Assembly (NCBI GenBank): GCA_016206385.1
Contig: JACQRS010000054.1
Coordinates: forward strand, 1-11,732
Origin: Candidatus Rokuibacteriota bacterium
GTDB lineage: Bacteria; Methylomirabilota; Methylomirabilia; Rokubacteriales; CSP1-6
Direction of reading: 5' to 3'
DNA: 11,732 nt
Position numbers and translations under genes: made by a program. Shown here piece by piece: positions 6,912 through 11,732 of this stretch. Under the pieces are notes generated by a model. The model was not told the DNA's origin and did no database searches. It was given only the letters and a program-made list of their open reading frames with translations. The first letter of the stretch is position 1. Each line of letters opens with the position of its first letter.

Positions 6912-9900
6912 TTGTCGTCAAGGCCTCACGGACACCACCCAAGTCTGCTGTCTCCCAACAACCATCGCGGGGCTCGCCACCTCGTGTTGCCGGCTTTAGG
7001 CCTGCTGTGCGGACTCATGGGAGACAGCCTGGCACATGATCAGATCGTCCACCAAGACATTGCCCTTCGAGCCGCGACGTTGGTCTGGCCGGGACAGTAT
7101 GCTGCTGGAAGTCCTGGGGAAGTAGGGATCTGGCAGGAGTTCCGGCGCTACCTCGGCCAAAACTGGAACTCTGAGAACGACGCCGACCCCAGGTCTGGCA
7201 GCTACGTTGTCGAGGGGGCGCATGAGGAAGACACGTACGATCCCCTCCTCGACACTACCCTACCGACTCTGTTCTGCAGTCACTTCTGGGACCCAGACCG
7301 TCCGGATGATTCGCTGACCGGCCTCTCGTCCTGCCCTGGTACCCTTCCTTACGAAGCTTCTCTCTACGATGCCGAGCTCTATTGGCTCGGCTTTCCTGGC
7401 GGATACTATCACGGAGAAGTAATCTCAGCTTTCCCAAGCCTCAATCAACTCTATTCAGACATTAGCAGGAGACACCTTGCTTACTATTTTCTTGGGCGCA
7501 TTGCTCATCTCTTGGCCGACTCCACGGTACCTGCCCATGTCCTAGACGATAACCACGCCAAGCCTTTCGACTCTGACTGCGTAATCGACGCCGACTATTA
7601 CGAAGGCTTTACGCGTGATACCTACTCCAGTTGGCCGGCCACTGGCCCTGCCGCCAACGCGAGTGATCTCAGGACTCTTTTCAAGGAACTCGGACAGCGA
7701 ACACAGTATTTCCCATCCGATGGCTGCGTATGCCGGAACTGCGATCCCCCAGACCAATTGTCCTGTCCGGACCGACTCGGCAATACTGTCGACGAGAACG
7801 GTGCCTCATTACAGCACCTTTTCGTGGCTTGGCCTGCCGTAGGGCAGGGCCAGCCTATCGATCCGTACCAGATCGTTTGCGGTCCTGCAACTCCCGCCTC
7901 CCTTGATCACAGCGAGCTGTTCCTCATCGCAGACAAGCTCATGCCTCTGGCCTTTCGATACACTGCGGGCCTCTACAAGCTCTTCTGGAAATCCGTCCAT
8001 CCACCAGTCAATTCGTTAGCGGGCCGTGTTGTGGGCAATCTGCCAACATTGCAATGGAATCCCCCCGCAGCCGGAGTCCAGCCGACCTTTTATCGCATCT
8101 ATCGTAGGGAAGATTCTCCCTTTCCTTCAGAAGAGGCACCTCCCGCCGGGACATACCTGATAGCGGACAACGTCACGAACACACAGTTTGTTGACCCCGC
8201 CCCGCCACCCGCTGGTGCTTACTACATGGTCACCGCTGTCGAGGCTGTAACCTATCCCGACACCAGTGTGGGCCAAAACGAGTCCTTGGCTTCTGATTCA
8301 GTCTTCGTCGGTGCGTGCAACCCGTCCTCGCCCGAGTTCTGCGACGGTCGTGACAACGATTGCGATGGCTTGATCGATGAAGTGGTTGACGCACAGGGCA
8401 GTGTCCCTCCTGAATACTGGGATGCGCAATCCCTTCCTTCGGCGGCCCATATCGTGGCCGACATCTGGTCCTCTGCCACTGGCGATGTTTATGCCGTTGG
8501 CCAGTCAGGTGGCTCGCAGGGATTCATTTACCATTGGGACGGGACGTCCTGGCGATCTATACCCGAGGTTGAAGTCGCCGACGGGTTCTATTCAATCTGG
8601 GGTGCCACCTCCTCTGATATTTACGCTGTCGGCGCGTTGGGCAGGATCTTTCACTATGATGGCAGCACCTGGTCCGAGGAGATTCATCCTGCAGGATCGA
8701 GACACCTTCGGAGCGTATGGGGAGTTTCTCCGAATGACGTGTACGTGGTCGGAGATCGGGGCACCATACTTCGCAACGCCACCGGCTCGTGGAACATCCT
8801 CCCCTTCACCAATCTCGATGCCTCCCTTCACGTTGTCTGGGCATCATCCTCAACTTGCGTCTATGTGGCCGGTGTATCCTCCTCGGGCGGTGGTATCGGG
8901 ATCCATCGCTTCGATGGAACTCGATGGCGTTCACCGATCGATGCTCCTGGTGAGATCACGGGCCTCTGGGGCACCGCTTGCAACGACTTTTTCGCAGTCG
9001 GAAATCTTACTCAGACTGACGGCGTTATCTATCATTGCACTGATACTCGCTGCGAGCGAATCTGCATTGGTGCCGATCGAGTTTCTCAGATCTGGTCAGT
9101 GTCTGGGAGCGGAGACGCCGTCTACGTAGCAGGTTACAATGCAACCGTCGCCTACATAGACGGGTCCTCTTGCAGGACCTTGAGTATTGGAGATGGGAGT
9201 AACAGCTTCCTCTACGGTCTCTGGGCAAGTAGCCCCTGCAACGTCTATACCGGTGGCGTCAGCACACTTTTTAACTCGCGCTGCTCATGTATTGACTCCG
9301 ACGGCGACGGCGTTGCCCCCCCGGGTGACTGCTCTGACAGTGATCCCACACGGTTTCCAGGAGCACCCGAGCTCTGCGATCGGCTCGACAACGACTGTGA
9401 CGGAGTGGCTGACGACGGGCATGACAAAGATCTTGACGGCATCGTTGACTGCCTCGACATATGCCCAATGGACTACAACCCTGATCAAGTCGCCACGGCT
9501 TACGTCACGAACCAGACTTCGCCCCTTCTGGCTATCGACATCCTGACGGGCACCCGGGTTGTCTTAGGTCTCGACCCCTTCTCAAAATACCATGGCGTTT
9601 CCCTCTCGCAGGCCTTCGACACTGCTTATGTCACCGACGGTGTGCGCATTTTCCAACTCGATCTGGCCACGCATGCGAACACCGTCGTTGGCTCAACGGA
9701 CGTCTTCAGCCTGCGCGGCCTTGCGGAGCACGAGGGGAGGAAAGTGCTTGCAGTGGATTTCAACAGCGGGGTTGTCGTAGAGGTTGACCCTCGTGACAGT
9801 AGCGTCCACGCGGTTGCTTCTGGCCTGCTCAATCCATGGGCGATAGCCTCGATGGATGACGGGCACGCCCTAGTGTCAGAAATCTATGAAGGCAACCTGA

Positions 9901-10574
9901 GTAGAGTAGATTTGAAAACGGGGCAAGTAGAGGTTATTCAGCGCGGGCTCGTCCTACCCGTGGGGATCGCCGTCGATACCGCACAAGCGATCACGTACTT
10001 GGCTGAGGCAGGGAGTGGGAGAATCCTTGAGGTGAAGTTCAATCCAGTTGCGGTGTCACCTATCGTCTCGGGTTTGGATACGCCTGTAGGGATAGGTCTT
10101 GATCGAGGAGGTCGAAGTGCTTTCGTCACGGAGTACAATGCAGGACGGCTCGCGAAAGTCGATCTTTCCACCGGAACGACCATCCCTGTGGCTAGTGAAT
10201 TGAGTTATCCCGACGGCGTCGTCGTTACAACCGACATCATCCTCAAGGTTTTTGGCTCCGAGAACACTGTGTTGGTTTGGCAGACGGTCCCTCAGAGCAT
10301 AAGCTACGATGTCGTGCGCGGTGATCTGCATCAATTGTATTACGATGGAGTCAACGTGCATCTGGGTGAAATCACCTGCCTCGAGGATGATTCCCTCGAT
10401 ACAACCACGGGGGCGGGAACGGAGCCTGCGCGAGTTGATAGTGACGTTCCTCCCCTAGGTGAGGGTTTCTTCTATCTCGTCCGACACAACGATGGTAGGA
10501 ATGCTGCGACATACGGGTATGCCGCACCGTGTACAATCAAGCGAGTCGTTGACGCTGGTGATTGCACACAGTAG
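6912..10574 (+). CDS. Large secreted zinc-dependent phospholipase C-like protein with Fn3, MopE motifs and two beta-propellers
   Basis: This is a 1220-aa protein. The TTG start is supported by GGAG (6902-6905), 6 nt upstream. A signal peptide (hydrophobic core about 24-35) probably ends at SLA (39-41). Residues about 42-362 match the alpha-toxin type of zinc phospholipase C/P1 nuclease fold: His47 (VHQDIAL), Asp107 (GAHEED), HFWDPD at 124-129 with His124 (as in alpha-toxin), then FLGRIAHLLADSTVPAH with His199, Asp203 and His209, and Glu231 (YYEGF). The final helix is ADKLMPLAFRYTAGLYKLFW. Such enzymes cleave phospholipid headgroups or nucleic-acid phosphates, so the substrate here is open. 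Then come an Fn3-like domain (about 365-467), a short MopE-type motif (CDGRDNDCDGLIDE, 477-490), and seven propeller repeats of 'IW...D(I/V)YAVG' type (starting near 517, 561, 601, 641, 684, 726 and 769). A full MopE motif plus a TSP3-like DLDGIVDCLDICPMDYNPDQ (about 795-859) follows, then about six NHL/YVTN-like repeats (862-1105) and a C-terminal beta domain with GEGFFYLVRHNDG (1183-1195). It is visibly AT-richer than the left-hand genes, suggesting transfer. Confidence 0.85.
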   Translation: MSSRPHGHHPSLLSPNNHRGARHLVLPALGLLCGLMGDSLAHDQIVHQDIALRAATLVWPGQYAAGSPGEVGIWQEFRRYLGQNWNSENDADPRSGSYVVEGAHEEDTYDPLLDTTLPTLFCSHFWDPDRPDDSLTGLSSCPGTLPYEASLYDAELYWLGFPGGYYHGEVISAFPSLNQLYSDISRRHLAYYFLGRIAHLLADSTVPAHVLDDNHAKPFDSDCVIDADYYEGFTRDTYSSWPATGPAANASDLRTLFKELGQRTQYFPSDGCVCRNCDPPDQLSCPDRLGNTVDENGASLQHLFVAWPAVGQGQPIDPYQIVCGPATPASLDHSELFLIADKLMPLAFRYTAGLYKLFWKSVHPPVNSLAGRVVGNLPTLQWNPPAAGVQPTFYRIYRREDSPFPSEEAPPAGTYLIADNVTNTQFVDPAPPPAGAYYMVTAVEAVTYPDTSVGQNESLASDSVFVGACNPSSPEFCDGRDNDCDGLIDEVVDAQGSVPPEYWDAQSLPSAAHIVADIWSSATGDVYAVGQSGGSQGFIYHWDGTSWRSIPEVEVADGFYSIWGATSSDIYAVGALGRIFHYDGSTWSEEIHPAGSRHLRSVWGVSPNDVYVVGDRGTILRNATGSWNILPFTNLDASLHVVWASSSTCVYVAGVSSSGGGIGIHRFDGTRWRSPIDAPGEITGLWGTACNDFFAVGNLTQTDGVIYHCTDTRCERICIGADRVSQIWSVSGSGDAVYVAGYNATVAYIDGSSCRTLSIGDGSNSFLYGLWASSPCNVYTGGVSTLFNSRCSCIDSDGDGVAPPGDCSDSDPTRFPGAPELCDRLDNDCDGVADDGHDKDLDGIVDCLDICPMDYNPDQVATAYVTNQTSPLLAIDILTGTRVVLGLDPFSKYHGVSLSQAFDTAYVTDGVRIFQLDLATHANTVVGSTDVFSLRGLAEHEGRKVLAVDFNSGVVVEVDPRDSSVHAVASGLLNPWAIASMDDGHALVSEIYEGNLSRVDLKTGQVEVIQRGLVLPVGIAVDTAQAITYLAEAGSGRILEVKFNPVAVSPIVSGLDTPVGIGLDRGGRSAFVTEYNAGRLAKVDLSTGTTIPVASELSYPDGVVVTTDIILKVFGSENTVLVWQTVPQSISYDVVRGDLHQLYYDGVNVHLGEITCLEDDSLDTTTGAGTEPARVDSDVPPLGEGFFYLVRHNDGRNAATYGYAAPCTIKRVVDAGDCTQ

Positions 10575-11273
10575 TTGACAGGTACTTTCTGAGCCAACAA
10601 AGGCGTCCCTACTCCGATACATGTGGTCTTTCGATCCAAGGACGACATGCGGCGAACATCCATACGGCAGGCCGGCGGCAGTTCCGGGGCGGCCCGGGAA
10701 TCGGATGGACTTTCTGTGGGCAGCCGCAAATCCTCGCCCGACAACGTACGGCCTACGGGCCCTAAAACCGCCTCTTCGCAAGCGGCCGACAGTTCGTACA
10801 AGCCAGACCTGACCCGGTTGGCACGGATTAGCGATGTGGTGAGGGATAGCGGACCGAGCGACGGGCCAGGCGGCCGCGATTCCGCCCGGGAGCAGTTCCG
10901 CGATCCGCGCCGGCTTCCAGCCGCCGGCCAGCTTTTCCGTGGCCGAAGAGAACCTCGGAAGCGGCGACCTGATCGAGCACTTGGCGATGGCCGATCCGCC
11001 ACGCCAGGACGATCCCCCATTTCCCCGAGGTGCGGCGGCGCTTCGTCCTGCTCCTGCACGACTGCATCGCCCAGCTCGCCGATCCGATCCCGCCGCGCAC
11101 AGTCGAGCGGGCGCGTCGCGTCGTCGATTTCCACCCACTCTTCAAAGATCGTTCTGTTTCAACGCCTGCAGCAGCACCCGCGTTCGTTCCTTCTGCGTCA
11201 AGTGCGCGATTGTGCCCCGAGGGCCGGAGCAAGATCGTCTTCGATCGTTTCCACATCGTGCGGTATGCGCCCG
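10575..11273. other. About 700 bp with no supported gene
   Basis: GC content rises again after the secreted gene ends. Several open frames exist on both strands, but none has a start with a ribosome-binding site plus a recognisable domain. Short protein-like stretches switch frame, for example plus-strand FSVAEENLGSGDLIEHLAM near 10935-10995 and RRRFVLLLHDCIAQLADPIP near 11030-11095. This is what decayed coding DNA or mobile-element flanks would look like. I see no clear terminator after the secreted gene, no tRNA and no direct-repeat array. Confidence 0.5.
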
Positions 11274-11476
11274 CAGCGTCTGGAGCACCCGGCGCCGGAA
11301 AAGCTCCTCGGACATGCCGGCTGGTGGCAGGGCGAGCGGCGTGAACGCCCCCCCTCGCGATCGAGAACGCCTCCCGTGACCAGCGGGTGAAGGTGTGGCT
11401 GCCAGTAGGCCAGATCCCCGTAGGTCTGGATCGAGACCACCATCCCAGGAACGGTGTGCCAGTCCTGAAGCTCCGC
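11274..11476 (-). pseudogene. IS91-family (Y2/HUH-type) transposase fragment, frameshifted
   Basis: In one minus-strand frame, 11351-11449 encodes PGMVVSIQTYGDLAYWQPHL followed by HPLVTGGVLDREG, which matches the catalytic-core segment of IS91-type transposases (usual form PGMVVSIQTFG..L.WHPHLHALVTDG..D..G). The His-Leu-His of the HUH metal motif is kept, but the preceding conserved His is Gln. The match continues after a frame change with FTPLALPPAGMSEELFRRRVLQTL at 11274-11354. The break falls at a run of seven Gs (minus strand). Neither the zinc-binding N-terminus nor the C-terminal part could be found nearby, so this is a dead fragment. IS91 elements move by rolling-circle replication, and this scrap fits a region of past insertion. 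The family call rests on remembered motifs but is quite specific. Confidence 0.75.
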
Positions 11477-11632
11477 ACCGTACAGGTGGTGGCGGCCCGC
11501 CGCCCCACGAGGATGACGCAACCCCACGGTATCCAAGGCTCGCGCAGAAGAGCGTCAGGTTGACGATCACGCCAGCCCCTTGTAGAATCGTGGCCTCTCG
11601 AACACCTTCAGGACCTACATTCCGCACTTCGA

Positions 11633-11683
11633 GCCCGCGTTATCGCGGGCATTTCGGGAGCCTTCCTGAGGGCCGGAAGGCTC
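11633..11683. repeat. Two tandem perfect hairpins
   Basis: The first pairs GCCCGCG (11633-11639) with CGCGGGC (11644-11650) around a 4-nt loop. The second pairs GAGCCTTCC (11658-11666) with GGAAGGCTC (11675-11683) around an 8-nt loop. On the minus strand they cover the last codons and stop of the partial ORF ending here. There is no T-run on either side, so a classic rho-independent terminator is not clear. An element end or RNA-stabilising structure is equally possible. Confidence 0.55.
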
Positions 11684-11732
11684 TCTCGGGAACACCGAGG
11701 AGGCTGAGGATCTGCCGCTGCAGGTCGGTGAG
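11640..11732 (-). CDS. 3' end of an unidentified minus-strand ORF (possibly a transposase C-terminus)
   Basis: The minus frame entering at the window edge reads LTDLQRQILSLLGVPERAF and then RPSGRLPKCPR before TAA at 11640-11642. The first 19 residues look like a genuine helical C-terminus, and the pattern 'LxDLQRxxLxLLGVP' reminds me of transposase tails. I cannot assign it. The last residues are encoded by the hairpin DNA, which suggests a readthrough end or a junction. Confidence 0.35.
   Translation of the reverse strand, partial: LTDLQRQILSLLGVPERAFRPSGRLPKCPR

Noticed and set aside
4930..6942. Long 670-aa minus-strand open frame
   Set aside because: Most of it is antisense to the receiver domain and the amidohydrolase. 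Only the short part at about 6631-6855 looks protein-like and is reported as a remnant.
1..11732. CRISPR arrays, tRNA or rRNA genes, riboswitches
   Set aside because: I saw no spaced direct-repeat array, no tRNA cloverleaf motifs and no rRNA-like sequence on either strand.

Overview
The window looks like chromosomal DNA from a high-GC Gram-negative-type bacterium. The left part is very GC-rich (for example 45 of 60 bases in 1081-1140). It has closely packed genes, a lipobox lipoprotein, an exported amidohydrolase and frequent GTG/TTG starts. The MopE-type motifs and the 'VWG..DVYAVG' propeller in the large secreted protein are styles I associate with Acidobacteriota, myxobacteria/Deltaproteobacteria and similar soil or metagenomic lineages. 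I cannot place the organism more precisely.

Left core region (1-6657). The 3' end of a class I/II aminotransferase gene runs towards a convergent CCA-adding enzyme/poly(A) polymerase-family gene with an HD domain (205-1650, minus). Across a 145-bp divergent gap, a plus-strand set follows: an NMT1/ThiY/SsuA-like solute-binding lipoprotein (1796-2788), a TTG-started membrane hybrid histidine kinase (2798-5206; sensor, HAMP, PAS, HisKA, HATPase, REC), and an exported metal-dependent amidohydrolase (5257-6657). The binding protein and kinase are 9 bp apart with no permease or ATPase beside them. This suggests that the lipoprotein acts as a ligand co-receptor for the kinase rather than as part of a transporter. 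The amidohydrolase could then be a metabolic partner or simply a neighbour.

Right accessory region (about 6610-11732). Composition changes abruptly (for example 25 GC of 60 in 7441-7500). An antisense remnant of what appears to be a RuvC/RNase H-fold protein overlaps the 3' end of the amidohydrolase gene. A candidate promoter flanked by GATACGGGC repeats follows. A very large secreted protein (6912-10574, 1220 aa) comes next. Its N-terminal third is a zinc-dependent phospholipase C domain of the Clostridium alpha-toxin type, followed by an Fn3-like domain, a MopE-type Asp/Cys motif, a seven-repeat beta-propeller, a second MopE motif with a TSP3-like calcium motif, a second propeller and a C-terminal beta domain. 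Downstream are about 700 bp without a convincing gene, a frameshifted IS91-type transposase fragment, two tandem hairpins and the 3' end of another minus-strand ORF. This stretch reads as a laterally acquired or rearranged island.

The best candidates for something undescribed are the lipoprotein-kinase pair and the multidomain phospholipase C-like secreted protein.
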